Below are positions 25,147 to 33,958 of a DNA stretch of 64,000 nt, in pieces. Positions within the stretch are counted from its first letter, which is position 1; the number at the start of each line of letters is the position of its first letter. The position numbers were made by a program, and so were the translations under genes. The stretch lies in contig DFIU01000015.1 of assembly GCA_002371465.1 (NCBI GenBank), forward strand, positions 23,968 to 87,967, given 5' to 3'. This DNA is from Lachnospiraceae bacterium UBA3689. GTDB lineage: Bacteria > Bacillota > Clostridia > Lachnospirales > Lachnospiraceae. A model generated the notes under the pieces. That model was not told the DNA's origin. It did not search any database and worked only from the letters and a program-made list of their open reading frames with translations.

Positions 25147-26049
25147 ATGTCAAAAAAATATCGTGTTGCCGGAGATAAAAAGTTTCAATGCAAAGCATTC
25201 AATACCGCAGATACCGGCTCATTCAAGAACCGCGAAGAAGCGGAAAAGGAACTGACAGCTAACAAAGAGAAGATTGTTGCCCTGCAGGAAAAGCTGTATG
25301 CAGAGAAGAAAGAAGGCTTTGTGTTTATTTTTCAAGCCATGGACGCGGCGGGGAAAGACGGCACGATCAAAGCTGTTTTGGACTGCCTTTCGCCGCATGG
25401 CGTGAAGGAAGCGGCCTTTAAGGCGCCAAGTAGGACCGAACTGGCACATGATTATCTTTGGCGGATCGCAGCGCAATTACCGGAAAAAGGTGAGATTGCA
25501 ATCTTCAATCGCAGTCATTATGAAGATGTTTTGGTGGGGAAGGTACATAAGCTTTATGAAAATTATGCCTGGGCAGATCGTATCGATCGGGATAAGATCA
25601 TCAGCAATCGCTATAAGGATATCCGACATTTTGAAGAGTATCTCTATCACAACAGCATACGGGTCGTGAAAATATTTCTGAATGTGAGCAAAGAAGAACA
25701 GGCAAAACGCTTCCTTTCCCGCCTGGAGGAGAAAGAGAAGAATTGGAAGTTCAGCATCGGAGATATGAAAGAACGTCAATATTGGGACGAGTATCAGCAG
25801 GCGTTTGAAGATGCGATCAATCGGACAGCAACGGATCATTGCCCATGGTATATCGTTCCAGCAGACCATAAATGGTATATGCGCTGGCTGGTGTCGAAAA
25901 TTCTGCTGGATAATCTGGAAGAAGCCCATCCTCATTGGCCGAATGTTCCGACCGGAGATCTTGCACAATTCGCCGATTGTGAGAAGGAGCTTAAAGAGGA
26001 GCTGGGAACGAAAGATATCCCGGAAACAGAAGAACTGGCGCAACGTTGA
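25147..26049 (+). CDS. ppk2: Polyphosphate kinase 2 (PPK2 family)
   Basis: PPK2 enzymes move phosphate between polyphosphate and nucleotides, usually to make GTP/ATP or, in class III, NTP from NMP. The 300-aa single-domain product has the Walker A-like FQAMDAAGKDGTIKAV, the Walker B-like IFNRSHYEDVLVGKVH and the lid region KRFLSRLEEKEKNWKFS. The WRIAAQLPEKGEIAIFNRS block is typical. An in-frame ATG at 25114 is possible, but GATAAGGAGA precedes the ATG at 25147. It lies nine bp before a large membrane-protein gene, so the two are co-transcribed. The class (I or III) is not decided by sequence alone. Confidence 0.92.
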   Translation: MSKKYRVAGDKKFQCKAFNTADTGSFKNREEAEKELTANKEKIVALQEKLYAEKKEGFVFIFQAMDAAGKDGTIKAVLDCLSPHGVKEAAFKAPSRTELAHDYLWRIAAQLPEKGEIAIFNRSHYEDVLVGKVHKLYENYAWADRIDRDKIISNRYKDIRHFEEYLYHNSIRVVKIFLNVSKEEQAKRFLSRLEEKEKNWKFSIGDMKERQYWDEYQQAFEDAINRTATDHCPWYIVPADHKWYMRWLVSKILLDNLEEAHPHWPNVPTGDLAQFADCEKELKEELGTKDIPETEELAQR

Positions 26050-26058
26050 GGGAAAAAC

Positions 26059-27753
26059 GTGGACTTAATCCTTGAAAGGAAAACATCACATAAGCCGGGA
26101 TGGTTTTTGTTTGCGGTACTTGCGGCGGCAGCGGCAGTGGTTCCCTATCTGACTGCTCAGGTGTATTTCATGGAGCCGGATGATTATCTCATCAATTACA
26201 TCGCAAACGGGTCCTACGGCTTTGAGGGGAGCGCGCATATCGCCCGCTACATGAGGATGCCGGTCGGCTATTTTCTCAAGGGGCTTTACCATGTGACGAC
26301 GGCGGTAAACTGGTATGCCTGGATGCTGTTGTCCCTGATCATGGCAGCTTTCTTTTGTTACGATCTGTTGATCTGGCGCCGCACGCGTCAGATCGTCCTG
26401 CTGATCCTGCTGACTGGCATGGAGGTTGCGTCTGTACGATGGTTTTTTACCTACACCGTAGCGGCTTTCCTTCTGGGCGGGGCCGGTATGCTTTTACTGT
26501 ACACAGCACTTATGAAGAAGAAAGCCCGCTATGCGGCAGCTGCTTCTTTGTTTCTTTGGGGATGCTGGTGTCTGCGGACGGACGCCCTGCTTCCGGCAGT
26601 TGCAGTCGGTCTCCCGCTGGCGGCAGCGGCACTGTACAGACAGGTCGTTTTTGAAACCGGGCATGCGGAATCTTTGGGAAAGAGGTTCAGACCTTTGCGC
26701 ATACCGGCTGTTACTTTCCTGCTTTTGACAGCGCTTCTGCTCGGCATAACGCAGATCCATGAGCGCTGGGCTTATTCCTTCTCACCCTGGAGGCAGCAGG
26801 TGAAATTTGATCAGGCAAGGGTGAGGATCACGGATTATCCGATGGTTGACTATAACAGCCATCAGGAGGCGTTTGAGAGGGCGGGGCTGTCTGCCCTTGA
26901 TTATCAGATGATCTGCAGCTGGGAGTTCGCGGACCGGACAGTCTTTACACCAAAAGCTCTCGCCGCAGCGGGAAATGTGACAACGGCAGATGCCGCGCTT
27001 GGGTCCGGATGGTCTTATACGAAAACGGCTCTGCAAGGAAGCGGATGGATGATCTTTTTGGCGCCCCTGCTTATCTATCTGGCGCTGTTGATCCTGTACC
27101 GGAACTGTCATTGGAAAAACGGGCTCGCTGTTTTGTTCATCACTTACCTGCTGTTTGCTGCGCTGCTGGTCGTGCGGATGCGCTTTGTGCTGAGGGTCTC
27201 CGTGCCGATTACATATATCAACGCAGTAATGCTCTTTGCGCTGGCAGATGCTAAAAAGAAGAGCCGGAGCAGGCTGTTTGTGGTCGGGGCGCTTGCTGTT
27301 GCAGTTCTTGCCGGAATGGTTTTTATCCGCCAGGTCAACAGGGAATTTCCCTATCCCAAGCGTGCCGTAAGCGATGAGAGCTATCGGGCTCTGACCGATG
27401 AGATTGCCGGACATCCGGAAAGGTTATATGTGATTCATGGCGCCATGATTTCCAATCTGTACTATTATAACCACCCGGTACGTACCGTTCTGACGACGGA
27501 TACTTTCCGGAATATCGCCCGTACCGGCAGCTGGGATTCCTTTTCGGTGAGATATTTCAACCAGGTGAGCCGCTATATCGATGAGCCGGAAAGTCTGCTG
27601 CTTTCCATGCGTACCGATCCGGATGTTCGTTATGTTGATACCGATGCGGGGCTGATCAGCGCCTTTTGGGAAGAACATACCGGACTTAAGAGCGATCCGG
27701 AGGTGCAGACTTTTGACGCAATCCCGTATAAGATATATGATTTCAGCGTGTAA
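26059..27753 (+). CDS. Polytopic membrane protein, GT-C glycosyltransferase-like
   Basis: The 564-aa product has about ten to twelve hydrophobic segments and a C-terminal soluble part of about 130 residues. The first extracytoplasmic loop after helix one holds acidic residues (FMEPDDYLINYIANGS), the position where GT-C enzymes using lipid-linked sugars carry their catalytic Asp/Glu. This makes a cell-envelope sugar transferase likely but unproven, and I recognise no named family. The start is GTG at 26059 after a GAGGG ribosome site, nine bp after ppk2. It is followed, after 126 bp, by a second GT-C-like gene. Confidence 0.65.
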   Translation: MDLILERKTSHKPGWFLFAVLAAAAAVVPYLTAQVYFMEPDDYLINYIANGSYGFEGSAHIARYMRMPVGYFLKGLYHVTTAVNWYAWMLLSLIMAAFFCYDLLIWRRTRQIVLLILLTGMEVASVRWFFTYTVAAFLLGGAGMLLLYTALMKKKARYAAAASLFLWGCWCLRTDALLPAVAVGLPLAAAALYRQVVFETGHAESLGKRFRPLRIPAVTFLLLTALLLGITQIHERWAYSFSPWRQQVKFDQARVRITDYPMVDYNSHQEAFERAGLSALDYQMICSWEFADRTVFTPKALAAAGNVTTADAALGSGWSYTKTALQGSGWMIFLAPLLIYLALLILYRNCHWKNGLAVLFITYLLFAALLVVRMRFVLRVSVPITYINAVMLFALADAKKKSRSRLFVVGALAVAVLAGMVFIRQVNREFPYPKRAVSDESYRALTDEIAGHPERLYVIHGAMISNLYYYNHPVRTVLTTDTFRNIARTGSWDSFSVRYFNQVSRYIDEPESLLLSMRTDPDVRYVDTDAGLISAFWEEHTGLKSDPEVQTFDAIPYKIYDFSV

Positions 27754-27879
27754 TCTTGTCAAAAGCGAACAGGAGCAGTCTCTATTTTCAGAGGACTTGC
27801 TGATCGGACGCTTGAGAAGTGGAAAGAATAAAACGAGACTGAAAGATAGAGAATCAAAAGACGAGGGTGTGAGGGAATC

Positions 27880-29175
27880 ATGAAGATTTTCTGCTGGGAA
27901 AAGAACTTATTGGGATGGATCGAGAAACATTTTACCGGTATTGCCGTTGCACTGATTGTGCTGCTGTCTCTTTTGATCAGATATGTGAATCGGGGCTTTG
28001 TCTCAACTGATGCATTGACCTTTACGCTTCCCTGGTATGACCAGATCCAGAATGCAGGGGGACTTGCCGCTCTTAAGTCCCAGGTGGGCGATTATAATCT
28101 GCTCTACCAGTTCCTGATTGCTCTGATGACCTATCTGCCCTTTAGTTCGATTGCCAAGTATAAGGCGCTGTCGATTCTGTTTGATTACGCTCTGGCGTAT
28201 GCCGTCGGGAAGTTTGCCTTCCTCTTGGTGAAACCATACATTACTGAAAAGAAGAGCGCGGGTGCGAGTGGTGGAATTCTCTACGGTATTGTGGCGGATG
28301 AAAGAACTTTCGTCTTACTGGTTGCTTCCGCTGTCTGTATGATGCCGAGCGTGATCATGAATTCGTCTCTCTGGGCGCAGTGTGATTCTATCTATACATT
28401 TTTTATTGTCTGGGCGTTGATTGCTTTATTTAAGGATCAAGATATCCTGTCCATGATCATGTTGGGGTTCGCTTTTTCCTTTAAGCTGCAGACGATATTT
28501 GTCCTGCCATTTTTCCTGATCTGGTATTTTTACAGGAGAAGGTTTTCGGTGCTGAATTTTCTGCTTATCCCTGTGGTAATGATCGTCACATCCCTGCCTG
28601 CAGTGGTCTATGGGAGATCCGTTTTCGATACCTTCCGCATCTATTTCGGCCAGACGGACACCTACCATTTCATGGCGATGAATATTCCAAATATATGGCT
28701 TTTGATGGGCGGAAATTATGATTATAACAAGAAGCCTGCTGTGTTTGTCACGATTGCTGTGTTTATTTTTCTCGTCTGGGTACTCCGGTGGCGCAAAGAT
28801 CTGCTGGATACGCCGAAGAGCGCCCTATCCGTCATGTGCTTCACCTGGTGGACCGCTCTGATGTTTCTGCCGGGCATGCATGAAAGATATGGCTATTTGC
28901 TGGATGTTATGCTTCCTCTTGCAGCTCTTGCCGAAGGGGTCTCCCTCAGGATGCACCGCGCCGCAGGCAGCGCGCCGGTCCGCCTTGCCGGATACTGGAT
29001 CATTGCCATTCTCCAACAGATTGTCAGCCTGATCACATATAGTAAATATCTGTTCGGCACGGTATACAGTCCCGGTCCGCTCTCAATCCTGTACATGGGG
29101 ATGTACGGCTGCTTTGCCTGCCTGCTGTTCGGAGGGGAGAGGAAAGGAATCAGTATTGGAAACCCTGAAAACTGA
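27880..29175 (+). CDS. GT-C family mannosyltransferase-like membrane protein
   Basis: The 431-aa product has about nine to ten membrane segments. Its first outer loop after helix one has VNRGFVSTDALTFTLPWYD, with an Asp pair typical of GT-C catalytic loops. The later LPGMHERYGYLLDVMLPL segment is the hallmark of Gpi18/Alg-like and DUF2029-type mannosyltransferases, seen also in many Firmicutes. It probably transfers a sugar from a polyprenyl-phosphate donor on the outer face of the membrane. It has a GTGAGGGA ribosome site and lies 126 bp after the other GT-C-like gene. The acceptor (glycolipid, polymer or protein) is not indicated by the context. Confidence 0.75.
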   Translation: MKIFCWEKNLLGWIEKHFTGIAVALIVLLSLLIRYVNRGFVSTDALTFTLPWYDQIQNAGGLAALKSQVGDYNLLYQFLIALMTYLPFSSIAKYKALSILFDYALAYAVGKFAFLLVKPYITEKKSAGASGGILYGIVADERTFVLLVASAVCMMPSVIMNSSLWAQCDSIYTFFIVWALIALFKDQDILSMIMLGFAFSFKLQTIFVLPFFLIWYFYRRRFSVLNFLLIPVVMIVTSLPAVVYGRSVFDTFRIYFGQTDTYHFMAMNIPNIWLLMGGNYDYNKKPAVFVTIAVFIFLVWVLRWRKDLLDTPKSALSVMCFTWWTALMFLPGMHERYGYLLDVMLPLAALAEGVSLRMHRAAGSAPVRLAGYWIIAILQQIVSLITYSKYLFGTVYSPGPLSILYMGMYGCFACLLFGGERKGISIGNPEN

Positions 29176-29379
29176 ATCAATCGATAAGATTAAAAGATCA
29201 TAGAGACCGAGATTCTCTGCTCTAGTTCGACCCGGAGGAAGGAAATTTACAACGATTCTGGATATATCGAATAGCCTGAACCGGAAATCTGAATGGGACT
29301 GACTTAATCGTCTTTTTCCGTCAGTCTGTACATCATAGAGAAAGGTAGCCGCTCTTTTAGCCACAAAGGAGGTATGTTT

Positions 29380-29937
29380 ATGTCTGAACTTGAATTGCTG
29401 AAGGATAGGTTTCTGTCCAATCCCACACGTCATGCAGGGATAGACTGGGAGGCAGTTGAGAGCTGTCTTAGTAACAATCCGCAAGCGCTTGATCTTCTAA
29501 GCCGTATGGAGGAGAGCGGGGGCGAACCGGACACGATCGGTTTTGAAGATGGAACGGATCGGCTGATCTTTTGTGACTGCGCTAAAGAATCTCCTGCCGA
29601 ACGGCGGAGCCTATGCTACGACGATACAGCTCTTTTGAAACGGAAAAAGAATCCGCCTGTCGGGAGCGCGATGCACCAAGCGCAGGCGATGGGGCTTGAA
29701 TTGATGACAGAGGACCTTTATCGCAGACTGCAAAAGCTGGGGGAATTTGATCTGAAAACTTCATCCTGGATCATGACTCCGGATGAGATCCGGCAAAAAG
29801 GCGGAGCCCTATTTTGTGAAAGACGATACGGAGCAGTATTTATCTTCCACAATGGGGCTGATTCTTATTATGCTTCCAGGGGCTGGAGAGGATATTTCAC
29901 TTGCAAAGCGAAAGGATTGAGCGAAAGGACAGGATAA
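29380..29937 (+). CDS. DUF4256 family protein
   Basis: The 185-aa product agrees with my memory of the DUF4256 family: short helical N-terminus, then ESGGEPDTIGF, FCDCAKESPAERRSLCYDD, GSAMHQAQAMGLELMTEDLYRRLQ, KTSSWIMTPDEIRQKGGALF and the C-terminal VFIFHNGADSYYASRGWRGYF. The function is unknown; it is soluble. Two close ATGs occur; AAAGGAGG (29365-29372) is too near the first (29374), so the second at 29380 is favoured. The final residues (CKAKGLSERTG) diverge from the family, and a short open stretch in another frame follows, so the 3' end may have been altered. Confidence 0.83.
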   Translation: MSELELLKDRFLSNPTRHAGIDWEAVESCLSNNPQALDLLSRMEESGGEPDTIGFEDGTDRLIFCDCAKESPAERRSLCYDDTALLKRKKNPPVGSAMHQAQAMGLELMTEDLYRRLQKLGEFDLKTSSWIMTPDEIRQKGGALFCERRYGAVFIFHNGADSYYASRGWRGYFTCKAKGLSERTG

Positions 29938-29997
29938 AGGTACCATCCGCTTTCCTTATGGAAAGATTGATCCAAAACTGATAACAAAGAAAAGTCT

Positions 29998-30438
29998 TTG
30001 TCAAAGGCGAAATCAATGGTATCGGATTTTGATAAGGGGCGGGATACAAAAAAGTTCTTCAGAATCCAGATCTACGATACATTTTATTTAAATATCGGGG
30101 ATCGGGGATACTACTGTTTTCTGGCAATTACGGCGCAGGACTGGACGAGAAAAGATCGGACAGGAATTAACCAGATGGAACTTTTGACGGACAGGGCGGA
30201 AGCTGCTAATTTTTATGATTTCATGGAGACGTATTATGTGGACGCATCCTGGTCGCCAAATTCGCGGCACGGCGTCCACACGAGCGACGCTCCGGAGCTG
30301 GACGCCGACATTCGCCGGGTCAATGGGAACCCTCTGATTTATACGGACTATGACCGGTCGCTCAAGGCAGAGGATATGGTCGAGTACTGCAAGACCACAG
30401 ATGATGACTCTCTTTCGGCTTTTAAGACAGCTTTCTAA
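29998..30438 (+). CDS. Hypothetical protein, possibly 5'-truncated
   Basis: I do not recognise this 146-aa soluble product. It has a central region FFRIQIYDTFYLNIGDRGYYCFLAI with alternating hydrophobic and polar residues suggesting beta strands, followed by an acidic helix-rich C-terminus. The frame has coding-like third-position bias, but the opening TTG has no good ribosome site, and no strong start is seen at the next ATG (30016). It may be a fragment or a small orphan gene. It converges with the small membrane-protein gene five bp away, without a terminator hairpin between them. Confidence 0.45.
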   Translation: MSKAKSMVSDFDKGRDTKKFFRIQIYDTFYLNIGDRGYYCFLAITAQDWTRKDRTGINQMELLTDRAEAANFYDFMETYYVDASWSPNSRHGVHTSDAPELDADIRRVNGNPLIYTDYDRSLKAEDMVEYCKTTDDDSLSAFKTAF

Positions 30439-30443
30439 CTTTC

Positions 30444-30644
30444 TTAGCTGTACTTTGATAGTGAGGAGAAGAAGATGGCTATGGCAATCAATAATAGTGA
30501 CAGGGGTAACGCTCTGGCAATCAGTTCTTCAGGGATAAAGCTGCTGAATAGGCAAAAGCATACCAAGTAAATCGCAATGATTAAAAAAAATATTGCCAGA
30601 GCGCATTTGCTGATAAACATGATTTTCTTTTCCAGCTCTTCCAT
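30444..30644 (-). CDS. Small two-helix membrane protein, function unknown
   Basis: The 66-aa product is mostly two hydrophobic helices (residues about 9-33 and 41-60) joined by a short loop with Pro and Glu. No family is recognised. The start ATG is preceded by GGGGAGAG eight bases upstream on the minus strand, which supports translation. It lies between an unrecognised gene and the HIRAN gene. The 30645-30901 gap is AT-rich with no clear feature. Confidence 0.55.
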   Translation of the reverse strand: MEELEKKIMFISKCALAIFFLIIAIYLVCFCLFSSFIPEELIARALPLSLLLIAIAIFFSSLSKYS

Positions 30645-30901
30645 CGTAGCACTCTCCCCTCGAATGAAATGACTGCTCCTAATCTGCAGCTATGAGATAA
30701 TTTAACTATACGCCTTGATAGGTTATAAATAAACACCCAAATTTGGTGCGGTGAAAATTCTCCAATCGAAGATTCAGGTTGATGCAGATACCCAGTGATT
30801 CGACTGATGTATGTTATGTCTCAGGCAGACAAATTCGTTGAATGTACTCAGTTCCTATTACAATCTAGGAATATCCTTTCTGCGATTCATCAAAGTAGAA
30901 T

Positions 30902-31210
30902 TTATTTCAGGATAGACTGCTTATTTAACGTGCAGAGTACACCCTGGGGGAGGACATACAGAACCGTGCCGGATGCGGTATCGCCGATTCTGTCGTACAG
31001 TCTGCCGGCGCTCATGCTCTCGCCAAGTACCGTAAAGGGGCTGTTAGCGACATAGCCGACCTGACCGAGACCCTTCATTTCCACTTTGATTGCTTCTCGA
31101 TCGTACTCATTTTCCGGCTCTTTCTTAAGCGTTACATCCGTACCCGGCTTGAAAAATTCACTGCCGTAGCGGTATTTTGTTCCGGTAATTGTGAAATAGA
31201 TTGTTTTCAC
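30902..31210 (-). CDS. HIRAN domain protein
   Basis: The 102-aa product is almost only a HIRAN domain: FTITGTKYRYGSEFFKPGTD, VTLKKEPENEYDREAIKVE and GQVGYVANSP. HIRAN domains bind DNA, for example 3' ends in HLTF, and occur alone in many bacteria with unknown roles. The open frame runs further upstream to an ATG at 31297, but GTG at 31210 follows AAGGAGG at six bases and begins right at the domain, so it is the likely start. It is on the same strand as, and downstream of, the WYL regulator gene, 125 bp away. Confidence 0.85.
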   Translation of the reverse strand: MKTIYFTITGTKYRYGSEFFKPGTDVTLKKEPENEYDREAIKVEMKGLGQVGYVANSPFTVLGESMSAGRLYDRIGDTASGTVLYVLPQGVLCTLNKQSILK

Positions 31211-31335
31211 GGGACACCTCCTTGAATCTGCTTGTTCTCCCCATTCGATTATCAAGAAAGCGCGGGAGAATTGTTTATTTTCTGTAGTTCCTATCATTAG
31301 AATATCAGATGAGGTGTCCGGAAAAACTCCCTTGA

Positions 31336-32334
31336 TTAAATTGATCTCAGATACACTTCCGCCATCCGCTTGACTTCCTCCTGCATACTGCGGACGACGG
31401 GTTCAGGTCCGGTGATTTTCACGCCCTCACCCAGCGACATGATCCAGCCGAGGAACTGTCCGCTGGGGATGACCCGGACGTGGACGGTGAAATGGTTCTT
31501 GTCGGATGGATAGAGGGTGATATCCGTACCAAAGCGGTCGATGATCACGCCGGCTTTGTCATTGGTACATTCGAGTGTCACGCAGGTCTCTGTCCCGCCG
31601 TACATACCGAAGACAGTTTTGGAATAGGCAGCCATATCGAAATTTTGGAAGGCTTTTTGACCGAGGCGTTTCTCATCGGAGACCGCCAGATCTTTCATTT
31701 TATCGACCCGGTAGTGCTTGATCTGATCGGAAGCGGCGTCGTAGGCGATGAGATAGTAATATTCGTCGTCCCACATGAGACACCACGGGCTGATGCGATA
31801 GAGAGCGCCGTTGTGACGAAGGACCTGCTTACCCTGTACGTTCCACTGAAAATAGTGGAAGGTGATCTGCCTGCCGCAGCCGATCGCGGAGTAAATGGTA
31901 TCGACGTTGTTGTAGACCATTTTGTTGACCGTCTTGACTCTGCCGGAAATGACGACCTGGCGCTGAAGCTGGCTCGCCTCGTATTTGCTGACCAGATTCT
32001 CCAGCTTCTTGATCAGGGACTTGGACTTTGCGTCTGTAATGAATTTAGCCGCCTGGACGGAATCTACCAGCATTTTCAGCTCTGCCAGTTCAAAGCGGCG
32101 GCTGCCGAGGTAGTAGAGGGTGCTGCGCCCTCTTTTTTCTTTGATGATATCGATGCCGAAACGTTCCAGTTCCGCAAAATCCAGATAGAGCGTTTTGCGG
32201 TCGGCATTGACGCCGCAAGCTTCGAGCTTTTCGATGATCTGCTGGAGCGTGAGGGCATGGTCGTCATCGGTATACTGTTCAAATAGCCGGAGCAGATACA
32301 GCATTTTCAGCTTCTGATTCTCTCCTTTTGCCAT
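31336..32334 (-). CDS. WYL domain transcriptional regulator
   Basis: The 332-aa product has an N-terminal winged helix (TLQQIIEKLEACGVNADRKTLYLDFAEL) and a WYL domain (YRISPWCLMWDDEYYYLIAYDAASDQIKHYRVDKM), then a C-terminal WCX extension. Family members sense nucleic-acid or other ligands and often repress DNA-repair or defence genes. Here it lies between a HIRAN gene (downstream) and a divergent ECF sigma gene. Its own target is unknown; the neighbouring HIRAN protein is the simplest candidate. The ribosome site before the ATG on the minus strand is AAAGGGGA. Confidence 0.9.
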   Translation of the reverse strand: MAKGENQKLKMLYLLRLFEQYTDDDHALTLQQIIEKLEACGVNADRKTLYLDFAELERFGIDIIKEKRGRSTLYYLGSRRFELAELKMLVDSVQAAKFITDAKSKSLIKKLENLVSKYEASQLQRQVVISGRVKTVNKMVYNNVDTIYSAIGCGRQITFHYFQWNVQGKQVLRHNGALYRISPWCLMWDDEYYYLIAYDAASDQIKHYRVDKMKDLAVSDEKRLGQKAFQNFDMAAYSKTVFGMYGGTETCVTLECTNDKAGVIIDRFGTDITLYPSDKNHFTVHVRVIPSGQFLGWIMSLGEGVKITGPEPVVRSMQEEVKRMAEVYLRSI

Positions 32335-32467
32335 AATCCCGGTCCCCTTTCAAATATTCATGGCTTTCTGCTATCATAGCATTTGTGCCGCATAGGCGCC
32401 ATCGGCAGGAGGTTTTTTACGCCTAAAAGATGGGTCTTGCTGCGGAGGAATATTTTTGGGAAAAATT

Positions 32468-32493
32468 TGTAACGAATCGGAACCAGCTCCGTC
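32468..32493 (+). promoter_or_regulatory. ECF-type promoter of the sigma factor operon
   Basis: TGTAAC (32468-32473) and CGTC (32490-32493) are separated by 16 bp, the classic -35 AAC and -10 CGTC motifs of sigma-W/M/X-like ECF factors. It suggests that the sigma factor drives its own gene. The predicted start is near 32500. Confidence 0.72.
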
Positions 32494-32526
32494 TAAGAAA
32501 TGAAGTCGGAAGGGAGGTGAGGGACT

Positions 32527-33006
32527 CTGGATGTCGAAAAACTGTATCGGACTTACTATATGAAGATCTATTCCTTTGCCCTGGGGAAGGTTAAAAATCC
32601 ACAGGAGGCGGAGGAAATTGCTCAGAATACCTTCTACAAGGCGATGCTTTCGCGAAAATCTTTTGAGGGACGTTCGGGGGAGTACACCTGGCTGTGTTCG
32701 ATTGCAAAAAATCTCTGTAACGACTATTTCAGAGCGGAAGCAAGGAAAGCGGATTTTCCTGCGGAGGAGATCGGAAGCAAAGACCGGGTGGATGTGATCC
32801 AAAAGGAAACTTCTTTTGAAATCCACCGGATTCTGCATGAGATGCGGGAACCCTATAAAGAAGTATTTGAGCTTCGGGTTTTTGGGGAACTTTCCTTTTC
32901 TGAAATCGCACGGATCTTTCATAAGACAGAGAGTTGGGCAAGGGTCACTTACCATCGCGCAAGGCTGAAAATCAAGGAAAGGATGGATGAAAATGATGCG
33001 GAATGA
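32527..33006 (+). CDS. RNA polymerase ECF sigma factor
   Basis: The product (159 aa from CTG) has sigma region 2 (KLYRTYYMKIYSFALGKV, then NPQEAEEIAQNTFYKAM and TWLCSIAKNLCNDYFR) and region 4 (MREPYKEVFELRVFGELSFSEIARIF, then the recognition helix). Only the in-frame ATG at 32560 is canonical, and it would remove the first helix (DVEKLYRTYY). The upstream in-frame CTG at 32527 lies six bases after GGGAGGTGA and restores the full family N-terminus. The upstream ECF promoter fits autoregulation. The 3' end overlaps the anti-sigma gene, so the two are translationally coupled. The group (SigV/SigW/SigM-like) cannot be fixed from sequence. Confidence 0.87.
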   Translation: MDVEKLYRTYYMKIYSFALGKVKNPQEAEEIAQNTFYKAMLSRKSFEGRSGEYTWLCSIAKNLCNDYFRAEARKADFPAEEIGSKDRVDVIQKETSFEIHRILHEMREPYKEVFELRVFGELSFSEIARIFHKTESWARVTYHRARLKIKERMDENDAE

Positions 33007-33958
33007 GAACGAAAACAGGGTGTGCGGAATCGTTCAGGATCTTCTTCCACTGTATCATGACGGCGTGTGCAGTGAAGAAAGCCGGGAATATGTCCGGAAG
33101 CATCTGGCGGAGTGCCCGTCATGCCAAAAATTGCTGAAGGAACTGGATGAAGATGAGGTGGAGACGGAATTAAAGGAGGAAGCCGGAAAGGTATTGAACC
33201 GCCATGCCAAGCGGGAGGCTTCCCTGGCGCTTAAAACCGGCTTTGTGATCGCGGGAATCCTGCTGCTGCCGGTTCTGATCGCCGTTCTTTTGACTCTGCC
33301 GGGATATTCGGATTGGCGGACGGATGCGGTCCTGCTTGCGTCAATGCTTCTTGTTGGAGGGATGACGGTAGTCCCGCTTGTCTCAAAGAAAAAGAAGCTT
33401 TCAAAAGCCCTTATCTGGTCTGCGGCGGCTTTGCTGATCCTTATTTTTATGGTCGAGGTGCTGTTCGACAGGGGAAGCCTGCTTCGATTTTTTGAAATCG
33501 CCTTTGCCACACTTTTCGGACTGTCGGTCGCATTTGCGCCGATTGTCGTGCGTCAGGCGGACCTGCCGGAGACGCTTCAAAATCAAAAGGCGCTCCTTAC
33601 CATCAGTTGGGATACCTTGCTTTTTTATCTGATGCTGACGGCATTTTCGATCGAATTTCCGGCTGTTAAAAGAGAACTCTTTGGGGTCAGTTCCTTCTTT
33701 GCCGCTTTGGTATGGCTGATCTCTATCGTATTCCGCTATCTGAAGGCGACGAATTTTACCAAGTGGGGAATCGCCATAGCGCTCATGGGAACCTGGTCCT
33801 CAATCGGAAATAAGGTTGGATGGATCACCTTTTATGGGAAGGATATCCATACGGGGCTTCTGATCGGTTCTTTGCTTGCGGGCGCGGTCCTGGCGGGGAT
33901 AGGAGCTGCCGCTAGAAAGAGGCGATTCGCTGACAAGAATCGAAAAGCCGGACGTTGA
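32987..33958 (+). CDS. Anti-sigma factor with N-terminal zinc finger and membrane domain
   Basis: The 323-aa product begins with a cytoplasmic zf-HC2-type anti-sigma domain (HLAECPSC gives the His and two Cys ligands near residues 39-46, with LLPLYHDGVCSEES before). A membrane part with about seven hydrophobic helices follows (for example FVIAGILLLPVLIAVLL). It overlaps the sigma gene by 20 bp, the usual pair arrangement, so it should hold the sigma factor inactive until an envelope or cell-wall signal is sensed. The membrane part is larger than in simple single-helix anti-sigmas, and the signal is unknown. Starts at 32987 or 32993 are both plausible. Confidence 0.85.
   Translation: MKMMRNENENRVCGIVQDLLPLYHDGVCSEESREYVRKHLAECPSCQKLLKELDEDEVETELKEEAGKVLNRHAKREASLALKTGFVIAGILLLPVLIAVLLTLPGYSDWRTDAVLLASMLLVGGMTVVPLVSKKKKLSKALIWSAAALLILIFMVEVLFDRGSLLRFFEIAFATLFGLSVAFAPIVVRQADLPETLQNQKALLTISWDTLLFYLMLTAFSIEFPAVKRELFGVSSFFAALVWLISIVFRYLKATNFTKWGIAIALMGTWSSIGNKVGWITFYGKDIHTGLLIGSLLAGAVLAGIGAAARKRRFADKNRKAGR

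Noticed and set aside
29938..30010. Remnant of a DUF1801-like domain (GTIRFPYGKIDPKLI) in another frame
   Set aside because: The match is about 15 residues, from memory, with no flanking support. A profile search would be needed, and a random match is possible.
30795..31055. 86-aa open frame on the plus strand
   Set aside because: It is antisense to the HIRAN domain gene, which has a good start and family match.
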